Positions 1 to 7,904 of a stretch of DNA of 64,000 bases are shown in pieces. Origin of the DNA: Novosphingobium fuchskuhlense (lineage in GTDB: Bacteria > Pseudomonadota > Alphaproteobacteria > Sphingomonadales > Sphingomonadaceae); contig NZ_KQ954244.1 of assembly GCF_001519075.1 (NCBI RefSeq), forward strand, positions 1,257,934-1,321,933, given 5' to 3'. A program made the position numbers and the translations under genes. Positions within the stretch are counted from its first letter, which is position 1, and each line of letters starts with the position of its first letter. The notes beneath the pieces are model-generated. The model did no database searches and had not been told where the DNA came from. It saw only the letters and a list, made by a program, of their open reading frames with translations.

Positions 1-30
1 GCCAGAACCGGCGGCGATCTGCCGCCACAT

Positions 31-51
31 GCCGCCCCCGGCAAAATTTTT
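31..51 (+). terminator. Possible terminator of the gene left of the window
   Basis: A short GC stem (GCCG, loop CCCC, CGGC) is followed by AAAA and then TTTTT, ahead of the flgM leader. A second GC stem (GGCGGC/GCCGCC, 10-26) lies just before it. The stem is only four pairs long, so this is a weak call. Confidence 0.35.
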
Positions 52-116
52 CCGCCCCGCCTTAAACTCTCCCTTGAGCGGCCGTTCTGGTTTGCAGGAA
101 ACGCGAGGAGCGGACC

Positions 117-434
117 ATGTCATCCTTTGAAATCGGTGCATCGCGGCCGGTCAGCGCGGTGCAGGTCAGTACTGTTGGTCAGGGCAGCAAGCCCGTCCAG
201 ACCGAAGCCACGGCTGAAACCGCCAAGGCGCAGGCCCCGGCCCCGGCTGCTGCGGCCGCCGCCGCGCCACAGGTGGAAACCAGCGACGCCGTCAAGGCGG
301 GCGCGGCTCCGGTCGACCAGGAGCGGGTCCAGACGATCCGCCATGCCATCGAAACCGGCACCTACCCCGTGCTCCCGACCAAGATCGCCGATGCGATGAT
401 CGCGGCCGGGATGCTGCTGAGGAGCCCCAAGTGA
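117..434 (+). CDS. flgM: FlgM, anti-sigma-28 factor
   Basis: This 105-residue protein is likely the negative regulator of flagellin synthesis, which binds the flagellar sigma factor FliA until the hook-basal body is complete and is then exported. The N-terminal two thirds is low-complexity and Ala/Pro-rich, as expected of a largely unfolded FlgM. Residues 66-102 match the conserved sigma-binding end (VDQERVQTIRHAIETGTYPV followed by KIADAM). The start ATG follows a GAGGAG ribosome site. The stop overlaps the GTG of the next gene, so the two are translationally coupled. The target, fliA, is the fifth gene of the same run. Confidence 0.9.
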   Translation: MSSFEIGASRPVSAVQVSTVGQGSKPVQTEATAETAKAQAPAPAAAAAAAPQVETSDAVKAGAAPVDQERVQTIRHAIETGTYPVLPTKIADAMIAAGMLLRSPK

Positions 435-808
435 GCGCACACATGAATGCGGCCATCGATACCGTGCAGCCGATCCGTCGTCCCACCCAGCTGCGCGATA
501 CCTTGCGGCAGATGCTGGCCGTTCTGGAAGACGAGCGGCAGGCGCTTGCCGGGCTGGACGTCGATGCGATCATGGGCTGCGCGGTCGACAAGAATGCCCT
601 TTGCGGGCGTCTCGATACGACCGCGCCCGAAGCGATCGACGAGGAATGCCGCGGCCTTCTGGAAGCGGCGCGCCGCGTCAATGAGGCCAATCGCCGCGTT
701 CGCAACCTGATCGCGGCCAATGTTTCGGCGCGTCTGGACGCGCTGACGGGCCAGCCCGCGCTTTATCGGGCCAATGCGCCCCATGCCCGGATCAGCCGCG
801 CGCGCTGA
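431..808 (+). CDS. flgN: FlgN-like flagellar export chaperone
   Basis: This small, mostly helical protein of 125 residues sits directly after flgM, the usual place for FlgN, the cytoplasmic chaperone of the hook-filament junction proteins FlgK and FlgL. Family sequence conservation is low, so the call rests on size, the helical heptad-like sequence (LRDTLRQMLAVLEDERQAL near residues 21-39) and position. The GTG at 431 overlaps the flgM stop and has AGGAG six bases upstream. An ATG at 443 is the alternative start. Confidence 0.75.
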   Translation: MSAHMNAAIDTVQPIRRPTQLRDTLRQMLAVLEDERQALAGLDVDAIMGCAVDKNALCGRLDTTAPEAIDEECRGLLEAARRVNEANRRVRNLIAANVSARLDALTGQPALYRANAPHARISRAR

Positions 809-830
809 TTTGGCACGCTGCTTGCTGAAG

Positions 831-866
831 CCTTTCCGACCGCCCGCTTGCGGCGGTCTGGAAAGG
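831..866 (+). promoter_or_regulatory. Stem-loop covering the ribosome site of the next gene
   Basis: The arms 831-844 (CCTTTCCGACCGCC) and 852-866 are complementary over 14 pairs with one bulged T at 859 and a seven-base loop. The 3' arm contains GGAAAGG, which overlaps the only Shine-Dalgarno-like sequence (AAAGGG, 862-867) ahead of the GTG start at 874. Folding would hide that site. There is no T-run, so it does not look like an intrinsic terminator. Confidence 0.55.
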
Positions 867-873
867 GACTTCA

Positions 874-1680
874 GTGAGCGAGCCGACACCCATCGCTGTT
901 ACCACGGTTCAACGCCCGGCGCCCGATGTGCGGGGGGCGATTGCGCGTGCGGCGGCGGCGACCGGGACCGACTTTTCCTACCTCATGGCGCAGGCGCGGC
1001 TCGAATCCGGGCTCAACCCGCATGCGCGCGCGGCAACATCGAGCGCGGCGGGGCTCTACCAGTTCACCGGGCAGACCTGGCTTTCGATGCTGGACAAGCA
1101 TGGGGCGGAGCTCGGGATTGGCGGTGCGGGCGATCCGGCCGCGCGTTCGCAGTTGCTCGCGCTGCGCTCCGATCCGGAGCTATCCGCGTTGATGGCGGGA
1201 ACCCTTGCAAACGACAACCGCGATTTCCTCTCGGGAATTCTCGGCCGCGATCCCGACGCGAGCGAGCTTTACCTTGCGCATTTCCTCGGTGCGGAAGGAG
1301 CCGGACGCTTCCTCGGCGCGCTGGGGAGCAACCCGGCGCAAAGCGCGGCGGCGCTGCTACCCCGCGCGGCGGCGGCGAACCGGGGGATCTTCTTCGGCCC
1401 CTCCGGCGCGCGCTCGGTGGGTGAAGTGATGGACCTGCTGCGCGGGCGGATGACGAGCGCGATGAACGCGCCGGATGCGCCGCTGCCGACGTATGCCGCC
1501 GCAGCGCCGCAGGGCGGACCGATCCAGCAGGCGTTCAACGCGGCGGCGAACGCGCCCGATGCGCCGCCTGCCCGCTCTATGGCCGATACTCTGCGCGACG
1601 CCTTTGCGCTCGCCCAGCCCGGCGCGGCCCCGGCGCATGTGCGCGCGGCCTATGGCCAGCTCCGCAGTCTGGGGATCTGA
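874..1680 (+). CDS. Flagellar-locus lytic transglycosylase (SLT domain)
   Basis: This 268-residue soluble lytic transglycosylase-type protein probably cuts peptidoglycan so that the flagellar rod can pass, the job of the FlgJ muramidase domain in enterics. Residues 35-72 show the SLT signature: the catalytic Glu is E44 in ARLESGLNPH, followed by AAGLYQF at 58-64. No signal peptide is visible at the N-terminus, so export would need the flagellar apparatus or an unrecognised signal. The C-terminal third is Ala/Pro-rich. The GTG start is preceded by AAAGGGA, which lies in a stem-loop. The rod-binding half of FlgJ is absent. Confidence 0.8.
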   Translation: MSEPTPIAVTTVQRPAPDVRGAIARAAAATGTDFSYLMAQARLESGLNPHARAATSSAAGLYQFTGQTWLSMLDKHGAELGIGGAGDPAARSQLLALRSDPELSALMAGTLANDNRDFLSGILGRDPDASELYLAHFLGAEGAGRFLGALGSNPAQSAAALLPRAAAANRGIFFGPSGARSVGEVMDLLRGRMTSAMNAPDAPLPTYAAAAPQGGPIQQAFNAAANAPDAPPARSMADTLRDAFALAQPGAAPAHVRAAYGQLRSLGI

Positions 1681-1686
1681 CCGGCC

Positions 1687-3783
1687 ATGCTGAAACGCTT
1701 CGGCTCTCCCGGCGCGCTGGCGCTGCCCGGCGGCATCCTGATCCTGATCGCGCTGATGATCATGCCGATCCCCTCGTTTCTGCTCGACGCGTTCTTCGTG
1801 CTCAATATCGCGCTTTCGGTCGCGATCCTGATGGCGGCGATGAATGCGCTGAAGCCGCTCGATTTCTCCTCGTTCCCCTCGGTCCTGCTGTTCGCCACGC
1901 TGCTGCGCCTCGCGCTCAACGTCGCCTCCACGCGCATCGTGCTGGTGAAGGGCCATGAAGGCGGCGCGGCGGCAGGGCATGTGATCGAGAGCTTCGGTGA
2001 ATTCCTGATCGGCGGCAATTTTGCGGTCGGGCTGTTCGTGTTCATGATCCTGATGATCATCAACCTGATGGTCGTGACGAAGGGCGCGGGCCGCGTTTCG
2101 GAAGTCTCCGCGCGCTTCACCCTCGATGCCTTGCCCGGCAAGCAGATGGCCATCGACGCCGATCTCGCCGCAGGTCTGCTGACGGCGGACGAGGCCAAGG
2201 CGCGGCGGCGCGAGGTGGCGACCGAGGCCGATTTCTACGGCTCGATGGATGGTGCGAGCAAGTTCGTGAAGGGCGATGCGGTCGCCGCGCTGCTGATCCT
2301 TGGCGTCAATATCATCGCGGGCTTCTGCCTTGGCATGCTGAGCCATGGCCTCACCGCGCAGGAATCCGCGAGCCGCTATATCACGCTGGCGGTGGGCGAT
2401 GCGCTGGTCGCGCAAGTGCCCTCGCTGCTGCTTTCCATCGCCGCCGCCGTGATCGTGACGCGCGTTTCGGATACGCGCGACCTTGCCGGGCAGATCGGCG
2501 GGCAGTTTGCCGCCCCCGGCACGTGGTTGCCGGTCGCGGTGATCCTCGGCGCCATCGGGATGATCCCGGCGATGCCGCAGATGGTGTTCCTGCCCGCCGC
2601 CGCCATGGCCGGGTGGATCTGGTGGAGCCTGAGGAAGCGCGAGGCGCGCCTTGCCGTGCCGCCGCCGGTGGTGGTGGAGCAGGTGGACCCCGCCCGGATC
2701 ACGCTGGAGGAGGTTTCCGACCACACGCTCGTCACCATCGAGCTGGGCTATGGTCTGGTCCATCTGGTCGACGAAAAGCGCGGCGCGCCGCTTGTTGCCC
2801 GCATCACCGGCGTGCGCAAGCAGCTCTCGCAGAGCTTCGGCTTCGTGGTGCCGCAATTCCGCGTGCGCGACAGTCTGGACCTCATGCCCGATGCCTATCG
2901 CATCGTGCTGGGCGGCGTGGCGCTGGGCGGGGCGAGCATCAAGGCCGAGAAAGTGCTCGCTATCGATGCGGGTGAGGCCAATCCGCAGCACAGCTTGCGC
3001 GGCGAGGCGACCGTGGACCCGAGCTTCGGATGCCCCGCGCTGTGGATCGAGCCCGGCCAGCGCGACCATGCGATTGCCGAAGGGTTTCTCACGGTGGACG
3101 CCTCCACGGTTGTCGCGACGCATCTCAACCAGGTGCTGGGTGAACGCCCGCAGGCGCTGCTCGGGCCGGATGAAGTCCGTGCGATCCTCGATGGCGTGCG
3201 CGAGCGGGCGCCGGGGCTGGTGGAGACCGTCCATCCGCAGCCGATCACGCTGGGGGCGATGACGCGGCTGTTCCACGCGCTGCTCGGAGACGGGGTGAGC
3301 ATTGCACATCCGCTGCCGATCCTTTCCGCGCTCGCCGAGGCGGTGCTGCAGACGACCGAGTTCGACAAGCTGGTCGATCTGGTGCGCGCTTCGCTGGGCG
3401 GGCTTCTCGTCTCGCGCATCTGCGGGCCCAGCGAACGGCTGGCGGTGCTGACGCTCGATGGTGCGCTGGAGCAGATGATCGTGGGCGGGATGCACGATCC
3501 CGTGACCGGCCAGCCGGTGATCGAGCCCGATCTCGCGCGCTCCATCGGTGAACGCATTGCCGCGATCATTGCGACACGCGGGCCTGCCGCGCCGCCCGTC
3601 GCGCTCATTGTCCAGCCCCGTGCCCGCCGCGCGCTGGCCGCGCTGTTGCGCGCCCGCGCGCCGCAATGCGCGGTGCTTTCGATTTCCGAACTGCCGCCCA
3701 GCCAGCCGATCGAAGTGATCGAGGTGGTGGGCGGCCAAGACCCCGACCCGACTGCAATTCCCCCACAGGATCTTGCCGCATGA
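1687..3783 (+). CDS. flhA: FlhA, flagellar type III export gate
   Basis: The 698-residue length is standard for FlhA. The N-terminal half has about eight membrane helices, with the FHIPEP-family signature (EVSARFTLDALPGKQMAID) at roughly residues 138-156 in the cytoplasmic loop. The C-terminal half (from about 330) is the cytoplasmic domain that docks chaperone-substrate complexes. FlhA forms the nonameric inner-membrane gate of the flagellar export apparatus. It begins six bases after the transglycosylase stop, and its own stop overlaps the fliA start. Confidence 0.97.
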   Translation: MLKRFGSPGALALPGGILILIALMIMPIPSFLLDAFFVLNIALSVAILMAAMNALKPLDFSSFPSVLLFATLLRLALNVASTRIVLVKGHEGGAAAGHVIESFGEFLIGGNFAVGLFVFMILMIINLMVVTKGAGRVSEVSARFTLDALPGKQMAIDADLAAGLLTADEAKARRREVATEADFYGSMDGASKFVKGDAVAALLILGVNIIAGFCLGMLSHGLTAQESASRYITLAVGDALVAQVPSLLLSIAAAVIVTRVSDTRDLAGQIGGQFAAPGTWLPVAVILGAIGMIPAMPQMVFLPAAAMAGWIWWSLRKREARLAVPPPVVVEQVDPARITLEEVSDHTLVTIELGYGLVHLVDEKRGAPLVARITGVRKQLSQSFGFVVPQFRVRDSLDLMPDAYRIVLGGVALGGASIKAEKVLAIDAGEANPQHSLRGEATVDPSFGCPALWIEPGQRDHAIAEGFLTVDASTVVATHLNQVLGERPQALLGPDEVRAILDGVRERAPGLVETVHPQPITLGAMTRLFHALLGDGVSIAHPLPILSALAEAVLQTTEFDKLVDLVRASLGGLLVSRICGPSERLAVLTLDGALEQMIVGGMHDPVTGQPVIEPDLARSIGERIAAIIATRGPAAPPVALIVQPRARRALAALLRARAPQCAVLSISELPPSQPIEVIEVVGGQDPDPTAIPPQDLAA

Positions 3784-4511
3784 ACCATGACCACCGCAGC
3801 TTTGCCGCCGCGCGCGCCTATCAGGGCGGGACGGCGGACCGCATCCGCCGCTTCCTGCCGATGGTGCGCCGCCTTGCCTGGCACGTCCACGGATCGGGCC
3901 GGGCGGGCATCGAAGTCGAAGACCTCGTGCAGGCCGGGCTCGTCGCGCTCACCGAATGCGCGCAGAAGCACAATGCGCCGACCGAGGACGGCTTTGCCGC
4001 CTATGCCAAGCTGCGCGTGAGGGGCGCGATGGTCGATCTGGTGCGGCGCTCCACGCCCCTTTCGCGCGCGGCGAGCGACCGGCGGCGGCTGCTGGCGGGC
4101 GCCGCGCAGGCGCTGACGACGACGCTGGGCCGCGCGCCGAGCGAGGACGAACTCGCCGAAGCGATGGGCATGACCACCGCCGGCTTAAGCGAACTGCGCG
4201 CCTCGAGCGAGCCGATGCGCTTCGAGCCCATCGACGATACGTATTCCGACAGCGACATGGCCTTCGCCGACGACCGGCCGGACAGCTTCGAAATCCTTGC
4301 GGACGAACAATCGCGGACGCAAGTGGTGGCGGCGATCGCGAGCCTGCCGGAGCGGCTGCAGACCGTCATCCAGCTCTATTTCGTGGAGGAACTGAACCTT
4401 GCGGAAATCGCCGAGGTGCTGTCGGTCAGCGTGCCGCGCGTGCACCAGCTGAAAGCGCAGGCGCTGGACAAGCTGCGCAGCGCGCTGGGGGATGAGTTTG
4501 ATGTGCTTTAG
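3780..4511 (+). CDS. fliA: FliA, flagellar sigma-28 factor
   Basis: A 243-residue sigma-70-family protein without region 1, in the FliA/WhiG group. Region 2 lies near residues 20-90 (VEDLVQAGLVALTEC, FAAYAKLRVRGAMVD), and the region 4 helix-turn-helix is near 205-240 (LAEIAEVLSVSVPRVHQLKAQ). It should direct transcription of late flagellar and chemotaxis genes and is the expected partner of FlgM at 117. The ATG at 3780 overlaps the flhA TGA (ATGA), giving translational coupling. A longer reading upstream would run through flhA and is rejected. Confidence 0.93.
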   Translation: MNHDHRSFAAARAYQGGTADRIRRFLPMVRRLAWHVHGSGRAGIEVEDLVQAGLVALTECAQKHNAPTEDGFAAYAKLRVRGAMVDLVRRSTPLSRAASDRRRLLAGAAQALTTTLGRAPSEDELAEAMGMTTAGLSELRASSEPMRFEPIDDTYSDSDMAFADDRPDSFEILADEQSRTQVVAAIASLPERLQTVIQLYFVEELNLAEIAEVLSVSVPRVHQLKAQALDKLRSALGDEFDVL

Positions 4512-4601
4512 GGGGCCTGTAGCAGCAGGTTCGGCTGAAATTCATTCCCGGTTCGCTGCCTGAGGCTGCTAGGGTCTGCTTTCAGCAATGCGAGGTCGCC
4601 C

Positions 4602-5405
4602 ATGAATGAGTCTCGGTCTGCGGACCTGTGCAAGGTGCCGGCGATTACGTTGGGCTTCTGGATCATCAAGATCCTTGCAACGACCTTCGGAGAAACGGCT
4701 GGCGATACCGTCAGCATGAGCTGGCTGGGTGAAACCACGGCCACGGCAGGCCAAGGCGGACTTGATGGCTACCTCGTCGGAACTGCGATCTTCCTGAGTT
4801 TGCTCGTGGGGCTGGTGATGGCGCAAATACGCGCGCGCACCTTTCATCCCCTGCTCTATTGGACCACGATCATCGCCTCGACGACAGCGGGCACCACGAT
4901 GGCCGACTTTGCGACCCGGTCGATCGGTATCGGTTATCCGGGCGGTTCCCTGCTCCTCCTCGGCATGGTGCTGGCGAGCCTGTGGATCTGGTACCGGGCG
5001 ATGGGCTCGATCAATGTTGCCGATATTCATGCGCCGCGCGCGGAACTGTTTTATTGGGTGACGATCACCATGTCGCAGACCTTGGGCACGGCGCTGGGCG
5101 ATTGGCTGGCGGATGGTCCGCTCGGGTATCTTGGTGCCGCTGCCGTGTTTGGCGCGGCACTGTCGGTTCTGGCACTGCTCTACTGGCAAACCGCAATCAG
5201 CCGGGTGGCGCTGTTCTGGGCGGCCTTCATCCTCACACGTCCGCTCGGCGCGACCGTGGGCGACTTTCTCGACAAGCCGATGGCGAGTGGCGGTCTTGAA
5301 CTCAGCCGCGCAATGGCCTCGGCAGTGCTCATCGCGGCGATCATCCTCCTGGTCCTTTTCACACCGCAACGGACATCATCGCGCGAAAGTCCATTGGCAG
5401 AGTGA
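4602..5405 (+). CDS. COG4705-type repeat membrane protein
   Basis: This 267-residue integral membrane protein has about eight hydrophobic helices, resembling the uncharacterised COG4705 family. One short motif recurs four times: near residues 23-36 (TTFGETAGDT), 87-102 (ASTTAGTTMAD), 152-168 (MSQTLGTALGDW) and 206-222 (TRPLGATVGDF). Each copy is a helix start with Thr/Ser and Gly residues and ends in Gly/Ala-Asp. This suggests a transporter or channel built from an internal repeat, but no substrate can be named. It stands alone, 90 bases after fliA. Confidence 0.7.
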   Translation: MNESRSADLCKVPAITLGFWIIKILATTFGETAGDTVSMSWLGETTATAGQGGLDGYLVGTAIFLSLLVGLVMAQIRARTFHPLLYWTTIIASTTAGTTMADFATRSIGIGYPGGSLLLLGMVLASLWIWYRAMGSINVADIHAPRAELFYWVTITMSQTLGTALGDWLADGPLGYLGAAAVFGAALSVLALLYWQTAISRVALFWAAFILTRPLGATVGDFLDKPMASGGLELSRAMASAVLIAAIILLVLFTPQRTSSRESPLAE

Positions 5406-5604
5406 GTGACCATGACGGGGTCGGTTCCCGGCATGGCGCCTGCACGGCGAACAGCCGCATTTCGGCCCCCCATTTCACCGATCCGCCGTGTTCCTATCAG
5501 TCCTTCGCCAAGCGCGGCATGAGCGCTGGGATGGGCTCTTAGCAATTGTGGCACTTGCACCTATTCCTCCTCCGGCTTAATCGCGCGGTTAAAGGAGAGA
5601 TGCC

Positions 5605-6390
5605 ATGAAGATCGAACAGGGTATGGCTGCCGTGGTGACCGGCGCGGCTTCGGGTCTGGGGCGGGCGACCGCTTGTGCGCTCGCGGCGGCGGGGGCGAAG
5701 GTTGCGATTTTCGATGTGAATGACGAGGCGGGTGAGGAAGTCGCCAAGGCGATTGGCGGGCTGTTCTGCCATGTCGATATCACCAGCGAGGAGTCGGTGG
5801 TCGAGGGCTTTGCCAAGGCGCGCGCCGCCCATGGGCAGGAGCGGATCACCGTCCACTGCGCGGTCGTGCACCGCAAGGGCAAGACCGTTGGCCGCAACAA
5901 GGAGACGGGCGAGTTCACCCGCCTTTCGACCGAGGACTATGCCTTTGCCGCGAACGGCGTGCTGATTGCGAGCTACCGCGTGGCGAGCCTTTCGGCGCTG
6001 GGCATGGCCCATGCCGAACCGCTCGAAGAGGACGGCGAGCGCGGGACGATCATCCTGACGGGTTCGGTCGCGGCGCAGGATGCGCAGATCGGGCAGGTGG
6101 CTTACGGTTCGCTGAAAGCGGGCGTGGTCGGCCTCGTGCTGCCGATGGCGCGCGATCTGATGGACCTTGGCATCCGCGTGAATGCGATCCTGCCGGGCAT
6201 CTTCGATACGCCGCTCCTGGGCCGCGTGCCGGAAAAGGTGCGCGCGGGGCTCAATGCCTCGGTGCCGTTCCCCAAGCGGCTGGGCCTGCCGGAAGAGTTT
6301 GCCAGCCTGGCGATGGAACTGGTGCGCAATTCCTACTTCAACGCGCAGGCGATCCGCCTCGATGGCGGGATCAGGATGGCGCCGCGCTGA
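5605..6390 (+). CDS. Short-chain dehydrogenase/reductase
   Basis: This 261-residue Rossmann-fold oxidoreductase closely resembles the type II 3-hydroxyacyl-CoA dehydrogenase (HSD10) branch of the SDR family. The cofactor loop TGAASGLG is at residues 12-19, Asp37 favours NAD, and the catalytic set is S154, Y167 and K171 (YGSLK). The usual NNAG/NCAG strand is replaced by HCAVVH near residue 84, so it is an atypical member. The ATG follows AAAGGAGAG. It may act in fatty-acid or other acyl-CoA oxidation, but no operon partner narrows this. Confidence 0.85.
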   Translation: MKIEQGMAAVVTGAASGLGRATACALAAAGAKVAIFDVNDEAGEEVAKAIGGLFCHVDITSEESVVEGFAKARAAHGQERITVHCAVVHRKGKTVGRNKETGEFTRLSTEDYAFAANGVLIASYRVASLSALGMAHAEPLEEDGERGTIILTGSVAAQDAQIGQVAYGSLKAGVVGLVLPMARDLMDLGIRVNAILPGIFDTPLLGRVPEKVRAGLNASVPFPKRLGLPEEFASLAMELVRNSYFNAQAIRLDGGIRMAPR

Positions 6391-6420
6391 GGCGCTGACT
6401 TCCCTTCCGCCACTCCGTCG

Positions 6421-6505
6421 GCCCGTGCTTGACACGGGCCTTGGCTTCTTTTTGCGGCGTCGCGCTGGGAGAAAAGCCTAACCCCGGGGCAAGCCCGGGG
6501 TGACG
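6421..6505. repeat. Pair of REP-like GC palindromes
   Basis: Two short palindromes lie between convergent genes: GCCCGTG-CTTGA-CACGGGC (6421-6439) and ACCCCGGG-GCAAG-CCCGGGGT (6481-6501). Their loops (CTTGA and GCAAG) share reverse-complementary CTTG/CAAG cores, so the two elements face each other like a BIME pair. Similar CCCGGG...CAAG...CCCGGG elements are, to my knowledge, common between sphingomonad genes. They may also end transcription from both sides. Confidence 0.6.
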
Positions 6506-6536
6506 GATAAGGGGGGCGGGAGGAGTCTTGCGGGCC

Positions 6537-7145
6537 TCAACCAGCCTTGATCGCCAGAAACGAGGCCGCAACCCCCAGCATCACCACGGCAAAACCACGG
6601 CGCACCCAGCGGGTGCGTCGGTCGTCGGCCAGCCATGCCTGCGCCTGGCTGCCGGCTAGCACGATGGCGAGGTGGATGATTGTGGCGATGCCGGTACTGA
6701 TCACCGCGAGCGTCAGCGCCTCGCTGAGGCCAAGCGTGCGGCCCCCCATGAACTCCGGCGCGACGACCACGAAGAACAGGTAGGCCTTCGGGTTCAGCAG
6801 ATTGAGCAGCGCGCCGGTCGCGAAGGCGCGGCGGGTGGCGGTGGGTGGCGGGGCTTTCTCCGCGCCGCGCCAGGCCTCTATGGCGAGCCAGACCATCATC
6901 GCCGCGCCTGCGATGCGCAGGCCGTGGAGCAGCGCGGGCATCGCGGTGAGCAAGGTCGCAAGGCCGAGTGCGGCAAGTACGCCATTGGCCAGCAGGCCTA
7001 ACGCCACGCCCGCGACGGCGGAGAGGCCGCTGCGCTTGCCTTCCGTCGCGGCAAGGCCCGCCAGCCAGGCCATGTTGGGCCCGGGGGTCAGCTCGATCAG
7101 CAGGACCGCTGCGGCGAAACCGGCAATATCGAGCGCGCCCGCCAC
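6537..7145 (-). CDS. LysE/RhtB-family amino-acid exporter
   Basis: A 202-residue inner-membrane protein with six predicted helices and the family N-terminal hallmark ELTPGPNMAW near residues 18-27, followed by GLAATEGKRSG and GVALG. LysE/RhtB proteins export amino acids or homoserine-lactone-like compounds, and the substrate here cannot be deduced. A central helix includes LLNLLNPKAYLFF, a conserved segment of the family. Its start lies next to the stop of the upstream VIT1-like gene, so the two may be cotranscribed. Confidence 0.9.
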   Translation of the reverse strand: MAGALDIAGFAAAVLLIELTPGPNMAWLAGLAATEGKRSGLSAVAGVALGLLANGVLAALGLATLLTAMPALLHGLRIAGAAMMVWLAIEAWRGAEKAPPPTATRRAFATGALLNLLNPKAYLFFVVVAPEFMGGRTLGLSEALTLAVISTGIATIIHLAIVLAGSQAQAWLADDRRTRWVRRGFAVVMLGVAASFLAIKAG

Positions 7146-7838
7146 CTAGACGGCGGTTCCCACCAATCGGCCGATCCCCGCCGTGATGGCCATCGCGAGC
7201 GCGCCCCAGACGACGACACGCAGGACGGGTTTGCCCATCGCTGCCCCGCCCGCGCGCGCGCCGAAGGCGCCGAGGAGCGCGAGAAACAGGATCGAGCCGC
7301 CTGCCGTGCCGGCCACCATCAGGCCCATCGGCAGGATCGCGGCGAGCAGCAACGGCAGGAACGCGCCGCAGGTGAACATGAGCGCGGAGGCTATCGCTGC
7401 TAGTACGGGCTGGGCCTTTGTCGTCTCATTGAGATGCAGTTCATCGCGCGCATGGGCGCCGAGCGCGTCCTTGGCCATCATCTGGCGGGCGACTTCCTTC
7501 GCAGTCACCGGATCGACGCCGCGCGCCTCGTAGATCGCAGCAAGCTCTGCGTGTTCATGAACCGGATCGGCGGCGAGTTCGGCGCGTTCACGCGCGAGGT
7601 CGGCGGCTTCGGTATCGGACTGACTGGAGACCGAGACATATTCGCCCGCCGCCATCGACATCGCGCCCGCGACAAGACCTGCCGCACCTGCAACCAGCAG
7701 GGCCTGCCGCTCCGCGCCCGAGGCGGCGACGCCGAGGATCAGGCTGGCGGTGGAGACGATCCCGTCGTTGGCGCCGAGTACGGCGGCGCGCAGCCAGCCG
7801 ATCCGGCTGACGAGGTGGCGTTCATCGTGGGGTCGCAT
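7146..7838 (-). CDS. VIT1/CCC1-family metal transporter
   Basis: This protein has the features of the vacuolar iron transporter family, which moves Fe2+/Mn2+ across membranes. The N-terminal motif GANDGIVSTASLILGV forms the first pore helix, followed by AGAMSMAAGEYVSVSSQ and an acidic cytoplasmic segment (EAADLARERAEL to MMAKDALGAHARDEL) that in relatives binds metal. Three more helices close the C-terminus. I chose the ATG at 7838, which has GGAG eight bases upstream. An in-frame ATG at 7862 would add eight residues and has no such site. About 230 residues is the usual length. Confidence 0.88.
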   Translation of the reverse strand: MRPHDERHLVSRIGWLRAAVLGANDGIVSTASLILGVAASGAERQALLVAGAAGLVAGAMSMAAGEYVSVSSQSDTEAADLARERAELAADPVHEHAELAAIYEARGVDPVTAKEVARQMMAKDALGAHARDELHLNETTKAQPVLAAIASALMFTCGAFLPLLLAAILPMGLMVAGTAGGSILFLALLGAFGARAGGAAMGKPVLRVVVWGALAMAITAGIGRLVGTAV

Positions 7839-7904
7839 CCGGAGTCTCCTTTCCCTGTCCATGGCCCTGATGCCACTGGAGGGACAGGAGAAAAACGACT
7901 CAGA

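Noticed and set aside
75..103. Possible sigma-54 promoter ahead of flgM
   Set aside because: The GG and GC elements are two bases too far apart to fit the -24/-12 spacing.
1357..3738. Long minus-strand frame of 793 codons
   Set aside because: It is the antisense of flhA, rich in His, Arg and Gln, with no family pattern. Open only because of GC-rich codon bias.
5570..5600. CtrA-like TTAA pair before the SDR gene
   Set aside because: The spacer is eight bases rather than seven, and nothing else supports it.
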